Part shown: in pieces, positions 43,336 to 54,150 of the stretch
Layout of the letters: each line of letters opens with the position of its first letter
Numbering within the stretch: the first letter of the stretch is position 1
Assembly: GCA_039707465.1 (NCBI GenBank)
Contig: CM077645.1
Location: 145,383,503 to 145,447,502, forward strand
Source of the DNA: Rhabdophis nuchalis
Lineage: Eukaryota > Chordata > Lepidosauria > Squamata > Natricidae
Direction: 5' to 3'
DNA: 64,000 nucleotides
Translations under genes and position numbers: made by a program
Notes under the pieces: model-generated
The model's input: the letters and a program-made list of their open reading frames with translations, nothing else
What the model was told of the DNA's origin: nothing
Databases searched by the model: none

Positions 43336-45360
43336 TTTAAAAGATATCAGAGACAATGCTAACCACTGATTCAGTTAAGAGGACATTCCTACAGTGCTAC
43401 TACTATAAAGTAGCCAATAAATTGCTGGGGTCAGCCTGCTGCAAACTGAAGCAATGTGTTTGAAATGGACAGAAAAATCTAACCATCGTATCATGGAAAA
43501 GTGTAGGTAAGATAGAAGAATGTACCTAGAAGTCGCTCTGACAGTAAATTAGGGGTTTAGCAGAGGGCAAGTTATTCTATTTCTATCCTCCAAAAACTAT
43601 TTCCAGCCTATTCTGGTGAACCAGAGAGTGTGGAAGAGGCAAACAAAAATGTGTTATTGCAGGAAGTAACTTCCAGAAAGGGAAATTAAGGAGGACTTTC
43701 TCACATGCCCTCTTTTCATCTGTTTTTTAAATGTAAAATTGATTCACAGAGAGAACTTTGTCTTTTACAAGCCTGAGTAACACTGACTTAAAAAAAAAAG
43801 AGGGGATTCAAAACAACTTGCCTTTCTGTCTTTTTATCCTTCCAAAGCCACTTAATATTCACATTAAATAGAAGTGAACTCTCATGGTTATTTATGGATC
43901 ATCATGAATAGTATTTTAAGGGATAATTGATGAGCTTGGAAATATTGTTTTTAATATTGTTTGTTGTATTATTGTAAGGCTTGTGTTGCTGCATTATTTA
44001 CTGTGGGTACAGTAGTATTTAAAGTGTTGGCTAGAGATTACAAACACTGATGATTTAGATAATTTAAACCTTAAAAGGTTAAGGGTAAAAAGATCAACCA
44101 ATCTTTCTAAAATGTTAATGTCGGCACCCATAAAGTTGCTTAAATTTTATATTTAAAGTGAATGTAGTGGTGATTAAATTCTACAAACTAGAGTAATTAT
44201 ACATTATATAATAAATATTTATATTTTAAGCCTAATACTTCCTATTAAGGTCTCCATTTTATTGTTACTTAATTTTTGTATGCATATAGGAAAAAATGAG
44301 AAGAAACAATAAACAAAATAGGTAAATAAAAGGCTATTTGGTTTCTAATTTCCCGCTTTTTCTACCTCTATGAAATGTTTTCATAAGAGTAAAATTACTT
44401 AGATAAGGAAAGACTCCCAACCTCATGACAGAATATAAATTTTGTGTCAATAAAACTTCAGGGTCAGTTATTAGTTTTGTAATTAAAACAATCAAACCAT
44501 GAAGAGAGATAAAACGCCTATGTTTGACGCCCTGAAGTGCTTATAATTTAAAAGTGTATAAGTATATCAAATATATAAATTACAAATTAGTTTTTAAAAT
44601 AGCTATCTTAGATAACTCAAGACTTTAACATACCAGCCATACCATAAGATCTGCCAGCAGCTTAGATTTCAGTCTTATCAACATGAGCCAAAACACTCAA
44701 TGATAAGAATTGTGAGAGTTGTAATCTAAAGTTTTTGAAACATACTGCAAAGCAATTTCTTTACGTTTTCAAAACCTTTACTAATGTCAATATTCAGTCT
44801 GAAATGAAACAACAGTGTGAACAGGCTAGGTAAAACATACACAAAAATCGTGCGCTGTGTGATTTGGGTGAAAATCCTTCCAGAGCCTTGTAATGATTGC
44901 TTGCAATGCTATTAGCTGGGTGAATTCTGAATATGAAATGGAATAAGCTCTTTTTCCCCCATCTAACTTGTTTATTTATATAATGGGAACAAAATTATGC
45001 AGTGAAATCTACACCAAGAATTTGAATTTCCTGGGAAAAAAACCCAACTGTACAAAGCATGTGTTATCAGTGATAGACAGAACAGCAGCTTTCTACATGA
45101 ACTTCAGAGAGAAAATGGACGAGTAAAATGAGCGTCATTTTTAGTTTGTGCAACTGAGAGGTTTTGGAAATAATAACGGTTGATGCCAAAAGTTATAATA
45201 TTGCTTTCTGAAACACCCTAAAATACAACTCTTTGCGATAAATACATGGTTATGCTTTTTTTGTTGAGCAAATAAAGGACAATAGATTCAGGACACAGGT
45301 TTTCTGCTGATAGATTTATCAAACATGCAGAAGAACAAATTCCAGAGATTCTGCAAGAAT
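43336..45360. other. Unique AT-rich sequence
   Basis: About 2 kb without a recognised gene or repeat; a candidate place for conserved non-coding sequence. Confidence 0.35.
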
Positions 45361-45363
45361 GAT

Positions 45364-45364
<1 letters not shown>

Positions 45365-45432
<68 letters not shown>
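45365..45432. repeat. (AT)n microsatellite
   Basis: Pure AT dinucleotide run. Confidence 0.95.
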
Positions 45433-45435
<3 letters not shown>

Positions 45436-45534
45436 GATTTTGGTTTATTCGGGTCTTTTCCCGTGTAAAATTAAAGGTGTTTTTGCAACGTTTTGATGGG
45501 ATCAACCCCATCATCATCAGGCTTTGGCTTCTGC
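45433..45534. mobile_element. Penelope-like element end (probable)
   Basis: 'tttggtttattcgggtc' is followed by 'gcaacgttttgatgggatc' and 'aaccccatcatcatcaggc'. The imperfect GATGGG/CCCATC hairpin followed by ATCATCAGGC resembles the terminal repeats of Penelope-like retroelements as I remember them. Confidence 0.4.
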
Positions 45535-45570
45535 CTTTTGCAAATGAATATATATATTCATTTGCAAAAG
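45535..45570. repeat. Perfect 36-bp palindrome
   Basis: CTTTTGCAAATGAATATA is followed directly by its exact reverse complement. It sits between the Penelope-like end and the CR1 5' truncation point. Confidence 0.95.
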
Positions 45571-45742
45571 GGAACAGCTTGCCTCCAGCAGTTGTGAATG
45601 CCCCAACCCTGGAAGTCTTTAAAAAGATGTTAGACAGCCATTTGTCTGAAATGGTATAAGATTCCTGCCCATGCAGGGGGTTGGACTAGAAGACCTACAA
45701 GGTCCCTTCCAACTCTGCTATTGTATTGTATTGTATTGTATA
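45571..45742 (+). mobile_element. CR1 3'-end fragment
   Basis: NSLPPAVVNAPTLEVFKKML in frame, then 'gggggttggactagaag' and a (TATTG)n tail. Confidence 0.9.
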
Positions 45743-45911
45743 TATATGGTGTTATGGTATTATATATATGGTGTTGTGGAAAAATTGTGGAACAATTATA
45801 TATACTTATCCTCCTGTCTCAGCTGAGCAGGAAGAGAACCTGGCTGGCTTAATGGCTAAGGCTCTCGCCTGGCATGGAATACAGCCCTGGTTCGAATCCC
45901 AGTAAGGGTAT

Positions 45912-45958
45912 GGCTAGCTGATGAGAGCTAAAAAGCTCGAAATAGATCTATACTAGTC
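45912..45958 (+). ncRNA. Hammerhead ribozyme, all core bases conserved
   Basis: Core CUGAUGA at 45918-45924. Stem II is GAGCU/AGCUC (45925-45929 with 45934-45938) with an AAAA loop. Core GAAA follows at 45939-45942. Stem III is AUAG/CUAU (45942-45945 with 45948-45951) with a two-base loop. The cleavage-site base A is at 45952 (UA). Stem I is GGCUAG (45912-45917) with CUAGUC (45953-45958), including one G-U pair. Every invariant core base is present and all three stems form, so self-cleavage after 45952 is predicted. Short stem III is typical of hammerheads in retroelements; such minimal forms often need dimers to cut well. Confidence 0.75.
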
Positions 45959-46246
45959 TCCCTGACTTATTTATTGATCAGCTCCAAAAGGTAACACACA
46001 TATAAAAAAAATACACAACGGAACTCATGGCTTTCTGTCTAGATGGTCTCTGGTGATGAGCCGAAAGGCAGAAAAGGAAACAGTATGTCTCCTCCCTTAA
46101 TTGGGGCCCTAACAGGGTGTTGTGGAACAATTATATATACTTATCCTCCTGTCTCAGCTGAGCAGGAAGAGAACCTGGCTGGCTTAATGGCTAAGGCTCT
46201 CGCCTTGCATGGAATATAGCCCTGGTTCGAATCCCAGTAAGGGTAT

Positions 46247-46293
46247 GGCTAGCTGATGAGAGCTAAAAAGCTCAAAATAGATATATACTAGTC
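46247..46293 (+). ncRNA. Decayed hammerhead ribozyme (second tandem copy)
   Basis: Same layout 335 bp downstream, but the invariant G of GAAA is A at 46274 and one stem III pair is lost (46283). Stems I and II remain. Predicted inactive. Confidence 0.75.
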
Positions 46294-46631
46294 TCCCTGA
46301 TTTATTTATTGATCAGCTCAAAATGTAACATATATATATAAGCACCCCAAGGTAATTGAGCAATGTTATAAGATCATAGGCATGCTTAACCAACCAACAA
46401 CAATAATTTATAATAGTACATACTGTTTTACCTATATGATCATGGGGAACCAAAGCATATTCTGCCAAACAATATTCAGTGCATGTACTACTGCTAGTAA
46501 TTAACTGACTTGTAAAGCTATTCTGGCAATGAAAACTATACTCCTTCCCATTATTTGTAGTGTAACACTGAAAAACAGAATCAGGGTCTTCTTTGTGTGA
46601 TAACCCTTCCACTTTGTCTTTTTGAGTCAAT

Positions 46632-46890
46632 TATGGCCCCCTTTTCCTTCCTCAGTGATAAACTTTGCTCTTAAATTTCATGGTTTGATTTTCAACCATT
46701 GACCACGAAGATTGTTTCGCATTTTTGTTCTTTAGGGTATCACTTATTCTGCCCAATATTGTGACTATGAAAAACATTCCACTGACCTTGTTATTCAAGT
46801 CAGTAATAAAAATGTTGAGAAGTGACAGCGCCAACCCCTGAGTCACTCCACTTGATGCCTCCTTCTCCTCATGTCACATGATCTACTTTC
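46632..46890 (-). mobile_element. Old CR1 relic
   Basis: The - strand gives SGVTQGLALSLLNIFITDLN (compare [21 protein letters not shown]) and later MKFKSKVYH, equivalent to the 'MKFN..K..VLHLG' CR1 block. Strongly diverged from the other CR1 copies here. Confidence 0.6.
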
Positions 46891-49132
46891 TAACGCAGTC
46901 CAAGGTTCACATAGGGGGTCCCTTCTCCAATGTGTTCTGCAATACTGTATACAGTTTCATTTGGAAATGATTTATCTGTGCAATAAAGCCCATTAGGAAC
47001 AGTTTTTTTTATTTTTCCCTTAATGGCAGATTTAATCTAAACTTACAAAGCAAGTTCAAAATAAATGCTTGTTTTTAACCATTTCTATTTCAAAATCAAT
47101 ATAAAAAGAAGGCATCACTTACAAGACGTTAGTGAGATGAAATTATGAATGGATGATCCTATAACATCTTTCAACCTCTATGAATCTTGTGCACTTTTTT
47201 TCAGCCCCTTGTACAACCTAGCCCAGCTATCCAAAAGTGTAGCATCTTTGGTTCATCTTTATATTTATTCTGCATTCTTATTAGGGTAGAGTCCAGAAGG
47301 ATGGCTTTTTCCAATTTAAACCAGTTAAACAGAGTTACACTATTTAAACTGGTTATATAGTTATATACCTTGATTTAGCAAGGGTGATCATAATCATAGT
47401 TGCCTTTAATCACAGAAGAGTCAATCTAGCAAAAACCTGGATTGTATTTTAGAGTGTTTGCAATGAAGATTAAAATGTCACTCTTGAACCTCACCACACA
47501 ATCTATATATTAATTTAAAAAAATATTGGCTCAGTCTTACTCTACATTTCAAATGAATATTATTATTTAAGGTACAAAAATCTGTTAACTAAGCCTGTAG
47601 TCTGTTTTATAGAGTAAATACGCTAATGTATGAGTATTTGGGTAATAGACAGCTAGTGGGGCCTAAAGTTGAGTTTGTTTGTGTCTTTACTCTTAGAAAC
47701 AGAATCTACTCCTCTTTGTTTCAAGTCAGGATAAAAGAAAACATTTCCTTCATTTTAATTCATAACCGGATTAAGGAATATCACCACTGTTTGAGATACA
47801 ATCCCGACCGTGAAAGCATGCGCTGGGTTTCTAAAGAAGTGCCTTCCGCCACATAAGCATAGCTCCATGTTTCACCAATCATAATAAGCATTCAACGAGG
47901 CCAGTAGAGACATGGGCTTGTTCATTGTGGAATCTATACCAGGAGGTATTTATTTGCTTAGGTATTCCCACATGTAATATAACTTGACATCTTCAGTATA
48001 ACTTGAAGAATGATGGTTTTATCTCGGCAGTGTTTTTATGCCAAGTTATTAAATTGTGGCTTTGTGGAATTAAGCAGAACAAAGGTGTAATTCTGAATTA
48101 ATTCAAAATTAATTGTTTTTATCCTGCGGGGTATCCTCAGTAGCTTTTTTTCTTTCTTTAAAGGAAGCCTAAAGATCTGTTAACAATAAATAAATAAAAC
48201 AATAAGTCACTTGAACAAGAATAAGCTTGGGAAGGTTTCTTCGGAGGCCTACGTCTTGAGGAAATTTTGGCTTGAGACATGTCTTGAGGGCTGTGAAATA
48301 TCCACCCCCATGTCTAATTTAATTCTTACCTAACTACCCAAGTTCCCTTTGGACCATAACGTACTATAAAAGGGTGTGGGGAAGGGGCAGATGGAGAAGC
48401 TTTTGCTTCCAACCAGCAATGCCCTCTAGAAAACTATTTCATTTTACTGGTAGCGGTTAAATACACAATCCTCAATTGAAGGTGCAGTATCAGCAAAAAT
48501 AAGGAACTTGGCTCTTTCCTTACAGCTGCATTGGTCTAATCTACAACATATTCTTGAATATAAAGCTTGCTCTGTTTGCCTGCTCTGGGTGCTTTCATTA
48601 AGAGGCCTGACTCTTCAAAAACCCCGGGTGGAGGGCCAAGGTGCTAATTAGGGAACTCAGAGCTGCTTCTACAGGGTTTGGCTTCCCTTACTCTCCTGCT
48701 ATTTCAGCTAGTTGGGAGCATTTCTTCGTACACCTTTAATAACACACAACTAAAGAAATCTCCTAGCTAAATACGCAAGCTACAGTTAATATAGCTATGC
48801 TTCTAAAACACACATGCGCACTGATGATCTTCAGTTTTGAAAAATGTTGATTGCCTTTGTAAAATTGTGAAAGATATTTTAAAAATCAGAACAAAAGCTT
48901 TTCATATATGCCATTGGGATTTATTTTATTATTATTTTTTGCCCTTTTAAATGAAATGCATAAGAAAGTTGCTGCTAGTCTAACAAGAGAATGGAGCCTA
49001 TACTTTGACCCCAGGTGTGGGGAAGGGAGAGGCTTCAGATTCACATAATGGAAACATACCTATAAGTAAACTGCTGCTTCAGCTGGCCATTTGAAATTGG
49101 AATCTCCAGTGGAATTTCAACTGGAAGTTTTA
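46891..49132. other. Unique intergenic sequence
   Basis: About 2.2 kb with no recognised gene or repeat. The open frame at 47626-47856 has no identifiable domain. Confidence 0.35.
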
Positions 49133-49372
49133 AAAATAGCAATAGCCCTTAAACTTATATATCGCTTCACAGTGCTTTACAGTTCTCTCTAAGCAGTGTG
49201 TAGAGTCAGCATATTGCTCCCAACAATCTGGGTCCTCATTTTACTGACCTCGGAAGGGTGGGGTGGCTAAGTCAACCTTGAACCAGTCAGGATTGAACTC
49301 CTGGCAGTGAGCAATGAGTTAGCCTGCAATACTGCATTCTAACCACTGCGCCACCATAGCTCTCAAAGCCAA
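49133..49372 (-). mobile_element. Complete tRNA-derived SINE with CTATTGCTATT-type tail
   Basis: Read on the - strand: head 'gagctatggtggcgcagtgg' (A box), 'aattcc'-region B box 'agttcaatcc', body 'ctgtaaagcactgtgaagcg', tail 'taagggctattgctattttt'. Confidence 0.75.
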
Positions 49373-49504
49373 GAGATCCAACAGTATATTGTATGTTATG
49401 TATGTTAGTGTTTGGGGCCTAAAGCCTAAGATTGTCCTTAATGTTGTTTATAAATACAAGGAGCAGTATGGTAGTCTTATCAAAATGCAGTGTTCCGGAT
49501 TATT

Positions 49505-50547
49505 ACCGTATTTTTCCGAGTATAAGATGCACCTTTTTTCCTCTAAAAAGAGGCTGAAAACCTGGGTGCGTCTTATACATCGAATACAGCATTTCTTGCC
49601 TCCTGAAACCCCACCCCTTCACCAAAATGGCCACGCACATACCCTTATCGAGGCTTCCAGAGAGTTCCTGGGGGCTGGGTAGGGCAGAAATGAGCAAAAA
49701 ACAGGGTGTTTTGCCCCCCCCCCCAGCCTCCAGCAGCACTCTATAAGTTTCCATAAGGCTATGCATGCTATTTATTTATTTTTACCAAAAAACGGCCCGT
49801 TTTCACGATAAATGTGCTGGTTTTTGCTCATTTTTGACCCCCCCCCGGAGAACTCTGCAACCCCCCACCAAGGCTATTCATGCCTTTTATTTGAAAAAAA
49901 GGGCCCATTTTCATGAAAAATGGGCTGTTTGGGGAAGGTTTGCAAAGTGCAAAAAGGGGTGGGTTTTTTTCCCTTTTGGAAAGCTCTTTAGTTAGAGTGA
50001 TTGATGAGAATTACGTTGGTCAAGTACTGTGCCTGCAGAAACAAAGATTTGTTCCAAAGATTTCCTTCTCCAGCACATGGGTAAATACCCCTGGAAACAT
50101 CTACCTACCTACCTACTTACTATCTATCTCTCTACCTACCTATCTACTGTATTTCTCTCTTTCTCTCTCTCTCTATTTCTCTCTCTCTATCCCTCTACCT
50201 ACCTACCTACCTACCTATCTACACACTCTCTCTCCCTACCTACCTACTGTATTTCTCTACCCCCCTCTATCTACCTATCTACCTATCTACCTACTCTCTC
50301 TCCCCCCTACCTATCTACTGTATTTCTCTCTATATATATTTCTCTCTATCCCTCTTCCTCCCTCCACCTACCTACCTACCTACCTACCTACTCTCTCCTT
50401 CTCCCTGCTATACTTACTGTATTTCTCTCTCTTTCTCTCCCTCTCTATCCCTCTATCTACCTACCTACTTTTTAAAAAAAATTGCCTCTTCAAAACCTGG
50501 GTGTGTCTTATACTCCAGTGCGTCTTATACTCCGAAAAATACAGTAA
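49505..50547. mobile_element. Non-autonomous DNA transposon (CCGTATTTTTC ends), copy 2
   Basis: The left end is TTACCGTATTTTTCCGAGTA; the right end is the inverse ...ACTCCGAAAAATACAGTAA, with a subterminal 'gtcttatactcc' repeat. Inside is a large (CTAC)n/(CTAT)n/(TCTC)n block (50098-50470). The apparent Tyr/Leu-rich ORFs are simple-sequence artefacts. Confidence 0.75.
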
Positions 50548-52139
50548 TCTACAACTCCAAAAATGCCTTGTCCCAACACAACTGGAAGATACTGTAGGAT
50601 TTAATTAACCAGTGTAATCCCAAAATGTAAGAGTTGCTTTATCAAGAATTCTCCCCACTCCTAGGAATGGGCAAAACTGCCAGATGGAACTGATATTCTT
50701 TCAGTAGTCAATATATAGAAACAAGCCTGACTTAAAACTAAGGCCATTCAGACCTCCCAAATTGTAAGCTAAATCAGACTTTATTTTACAATGGTCACTT
50801 GGGAACAAGCAATATGAAAAGCAAATCAACATTTTGCAGCTGGATGTGAGAAGAGAACCAAGCATTTATTCACCCTTCCTGTACTGTATAGACACTGATA
50901 GAACTGGAAGCTAAATCTTACTAATATGCTGGTAACACGATATGTCCTCCCACAATTAAGGTCAGTGATCTAGTTTATGGATATAACACAATCCATATGG
51001 TGTGTGTGTTTGTGTGTGTGTGTGTGTGCGCGCGCACGCAGTATATATCCTGCAATAAGACATTCATTGTTTAGAGTGGCATAATAATGTGCCCTAACAA
51101 TGGACAATCAAAGACCATGTTAAAACCACTAATAGAGATGTGCCATTAGAATAAGAATAATTATTCTGACATTATTTCAGATAAACACAATCCATCAAAG
51201 GAAATCTAGTAGCTTCACTCTCTCATTCAGAAACAGGAAAGTATCAGTTACTATAGTTGGGAATAGTTGGGAAAGCACATTATGAATATCTCAATGTCTT
51301 AAGATCAACTATCATGGTTCGGGTTATAAGAAGATTGCATTGGGGTACATGAGAACATTATTTTTTTCAGTAGTCGCACATTTATGGAACTTCCATTTCT
51401 CAGGATGAGAATGAAAATCTATTTCTTTGAGCTTCCTTTCAATTATTCTATTTCATTCAAAGTGAGTTTTCAATTAGACTTGTACAAATACAAGTTACTG
51501 ACCTAATTAGGGCTATTATATCTGGGTTGCAAATCCAGATATAATAGCCCTAATCCCTCTGACCACTAGATGACAGAAAATTCTAATTCTGTGATGTCAT
51601 TTCTAGATTTCTGCAACTGGAATATGGTAACCCTACTGCTAATGGACAAGACTTATTTCTTTAGGTGGGTCAGTTTATGGTAATGTGGAATTGCACTTCC
51701 TGGTTCTTGCAATGGTATTCTGTGTTTTAGATAAACTGGCTTGGGAAGACCTTGTGTTGAAAAGGACAACACTAAATTAAATAGGCAGGGATAGTGCTAG
51801 CATATTACCAATATAAATAAAATGTTGCTTTTTAACATTTATATAATACTATTTTTATTGATTAGGTTAGGTTAGGTTTATTAATTTTTTTATTTATTCC
51901 TCTTTTGTCTATGGAGCAAGTGTTCCCTTCTATATTTCCCGGCAACAACGATTCTGACTTTGGACCAATTACTCAAAGAGTAATTGGCCCAAAGTCACCC
52001 AGTGAGCTGTAACTAAGTGAAGGAAGTAAATCCTAGGGCTCCCCACACGTAGTCCTTAACCTCTGCACAAGGAACAAAGTTCACTTCTAGCCATTGTTGT
52101 ATGCCAGAAGACATTCAGATTCATCATGAGCCAAAACCC
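50548..52139. other. Unique sequence with a (GT)n run and a perfect hairpin
   Basis: (GT)n at about 51000-51035. A perfect 20-bp hairpin is listed separately. No gene was seen. Confidence 0.4.
51506..51554. repeat. Perfect 20-bp-stem hairpin
   Basis: ATTAGGGCTATTATATCTGG, a 9-base loop (gttgcaaat), then the exact reverse complement at 51535-51554. Confidence 0.95.
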
Positions 52140-52147
52140 ATCTAACT

Positions 52148-52281
52148 CAGGGCTGTCAAACTTGTGGCCTGCATGCTGGATGCATCACATTTTAGGCACA
52201 CTCACATCCAGTTTAATGAAGGGGTAAAAGTCCCAATATGTCATGTGGCGGTGCCATGACAACACAAGTTTGACACCTCTG
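52148..52281. mobile_element. hAT MITE (CAGGGGTGTCAAACT), copy
   Basis: Ends CAGGGCTGTCAAACTTG and CAAGTTTGACACCTCTG. Perfect TSD atctaact (52140-52147 and 52282-52289). Confidence 0.9.
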
Positions 52282-52342
52282 ATCTAACTGATAAAGTACC
52301 TCTCTTCCTCTCTCCCGTTCCCCTCTCTCCCATCTATCAGTC

Positions 52343-52406
<64 letters not shown>
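52343..52406. repeat. (CTGT)n microsatellite
   Basis: Uninterrupted tctg/ctgt run. Confidence 0.95.
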
Positions 52407-52407
<1 letters not shown>

Positions 52408-53410
52408 TATCTATTTATCTATCTTCCGAAACTCCATTCATAGGACAGTTAACCTTACAGGGATTCCAAATAAATGTTAATTCATGAGAAGAGGCTCACC
52501 TGCTTGACTTTTTTCTTTGCATGGAATATTGAAACCACAAAAATGAGGGTCATTACAGCCGATTTTCTCATTCGGCCACATTCCCTGTGGGGAGATTGCA
52601 TCTGACACTAACTCTGAGAAAGTGGTTCTTTGTATCTAAAATCTGTGTGGGTCTTTTCAAACATAAGCCTAACCATAATATATCTGAAATAGATGGGATT
52701 AGCCCCTTTTCCCTTCCTTTCCTGTGTGCCTTCCACGAGCTACATAAAAGCAAAACCCAGAGCTTTAGAGCTGAAAATAGCTGAAGTGAAGTGACGCAGA
52801 TTTCACCCAAGATGAAAGCCTGGCTTCCAGAAGGCTAATTAAAAGCAACTGAGACACCAGCATTTGATACAGCGTTTACTCACCTGAAAAAATAAATGGA
52901 GAACTGTAGCGCGGCTTTAGTGGGAAAGAGGCTGAAGGGGTTTTGCTCAGGTCACAGGAAGGCCTAGCATTATAAGGAGGCAGCCTCAGCCTGCTCCTCA
53001 GAGTCAGGGGAAGGTCAGTCCAAGGGGTGGAGGAGTACAGCTGTTGCCACTCCACATCTGGAACAGGCTAGGCTACAAGGTGACCACCATTTCTAAAGGT
53101 ATTGGGGCAAAGAGGCATACAAGTCTTTCCCCATTCTTTCCATCCCAATGGAATGGGGAAAGAAATCGGGCACAACAGGATCAGATGGTATGATTGGTGA
53201 GAAATTGACTGGAGAAAAAGCCCACATTTTATAGTAAGACAAACCCGGGGGGGGGGGGGGGGAGGTTGGTTTCCAAAGGAAACCCGCCTCTCCCCCCAAA
53301 GTTGTTCTTACAGGCAAGAAGGTCTCTTTGGAGGAGAAGAGGGTCAAAAAAAAAGTCAACAGGATCGCCATGATCATTGTCCTTCCTAATTTTTCATGCT
53401 CCAATAACAT
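52407..53410. other. Unique sequence
   Basis: Nothing recognised apart from a G17 run at about 53248-53264. The ORFs at 52568-52810 and 53093-53440 (- strand) have no identifiable domain. Confidence 0.35.
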
Positions 53411-53531
53411 CCCATACTTCTCAACCTGATACATCTCCAACGGGAAAACAACCTTTATGATGTCTGTCCCAAGGTAGACATTGTAAAGGTTATTTTCTCA
53501 CTGGAGATGTTTCAGGTTGAGAAGTGTGGGA
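53411..53531. repeat. Long imperfect hairpin
   Basis: 'acttctcaacctgatacatc' (about 53415) pairs with 'gatgtttcaggttgagaagt' (about 53507-53526). The pairing continues inward (aacaaccttta with taaaggttatt; tgtct with agaca) to a short loop near 53467-53474. It could be an old MITE or a small-RNA precursor. Confidence 0.7.
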
Positions 53532-53811
53532 GGAGAGTGATGCAGTGAAAATGATGCCACTGTAGCCACCTCACCATCTCCAACTATCAACTTCAAAAAC
53601 ACCACTGAGATTCATTCAAAATAAATTACATATCAAAAAAAAAGAGAGAGAAGCGCCTTCTTAGGAGGAGAAAACATGGGAGACATGACAGGCCACAGTT
53701 CAGTGGCGTTTTCTCCACATAAGGCTGTCATTATGCTCAGGTATCTCAATCTCCTCCCCTATTTCTCATCTCTTCAACTGGTTAATTGAGGAAAAATGCC
53801 TATATTCAGAG

Positions 53812-53968
53812 CAGAGGTGGGTTGCAAATCCCGGCACTATCAGTTCGATTGTGCTCTCATGTGCATGCAACACTTCTGCACATGTGCAGAAGCGGGTGGG
53901 TGGAGCCTCCCACCACCGCCACCACAGGTTCACCCAATCCCGGCCGAACTGGAAATAAGCCATCTCTG
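53812..53968. mobile_element. 157-bp hAT MITE (CAGAGGTGGGTTGC)
   Basis: Ends CAGAGGTGGGTTGC and AAGCCATCTCTG. TSD attcagag (53804-53811) and agtcagag (53969-53976), 6/8. Confidence 0.75.
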
Positions 53969-54000
53969 AGTCAGAGTACACTGGCATCTGTGTTTAATTA

Positions 54001-54150
54001 ACAGATTAACAGAGTTGGAAGGGACTTTGCAGGTCATCTAGTCCAACCCCCTGCCCAAGCAGGAGATCCTACATCTGCCTCTACCTAGGATCGAACTCAC
54101 AACCTCCTGCTTGTGAGGCAAGAGCTCCACCTCTAGGCCACAGCAGCAGA
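54001..54150 (-). mobile_element. tRNA-derived SINE with CR1-like tail
   Basis: On the - strand the head 'ggcctagaggtggagctc' and 'gagttcgatccta' look like A and B boxes. The 3' side 'gggggttggactagatgac' and 'cccttccaactctg' equals the CR1 3' end. This suggests mobilisation by CR1 through a shared tail. Confidence 0.65.

Larger units (their letters stand above)
45769..46335 (+). repeat. Two tandem copies of a roughly 335-bp tRNA-like/ribozyme repeat
   Basis: The two units are offset by 335 bp and nearly identical from 'gtgttgtggaa' to 'tatttattgatcagctc'. Each carries a tRNA-like head, with A-box-like 'tggcttaatggctaagg' and B-box 'ggttcgaatccc' (about 45889-45900 and 46224-46235), then a hammerhead motif about 20 bp downstream. 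The linker (about 46020-46117) is present once. It could be a SINE with a ribozyme body, or part of a Penelope-like element fused to a tRNA-like unit. Confidence 0.7.

Noticed and set aside
45840..45910. A functional tRNA gene
   Set aside because: A and B boxes are present, but no convincing cloverleaf or anticodon arm can be drawn, and the unit is a tandem repeat. A tRNA-derived repeat is more likely.
47626..47856. 76-codon open frame in unique DNA
   Set aside because: No recognisable domain, no splice context and no second exon.
50029..50608. Tyr/Leu/Ser-rich frames of 148-231 codons
   Set aside because: Simple-sequence CTAC/CTAT/TCTC translation inside a MITE.
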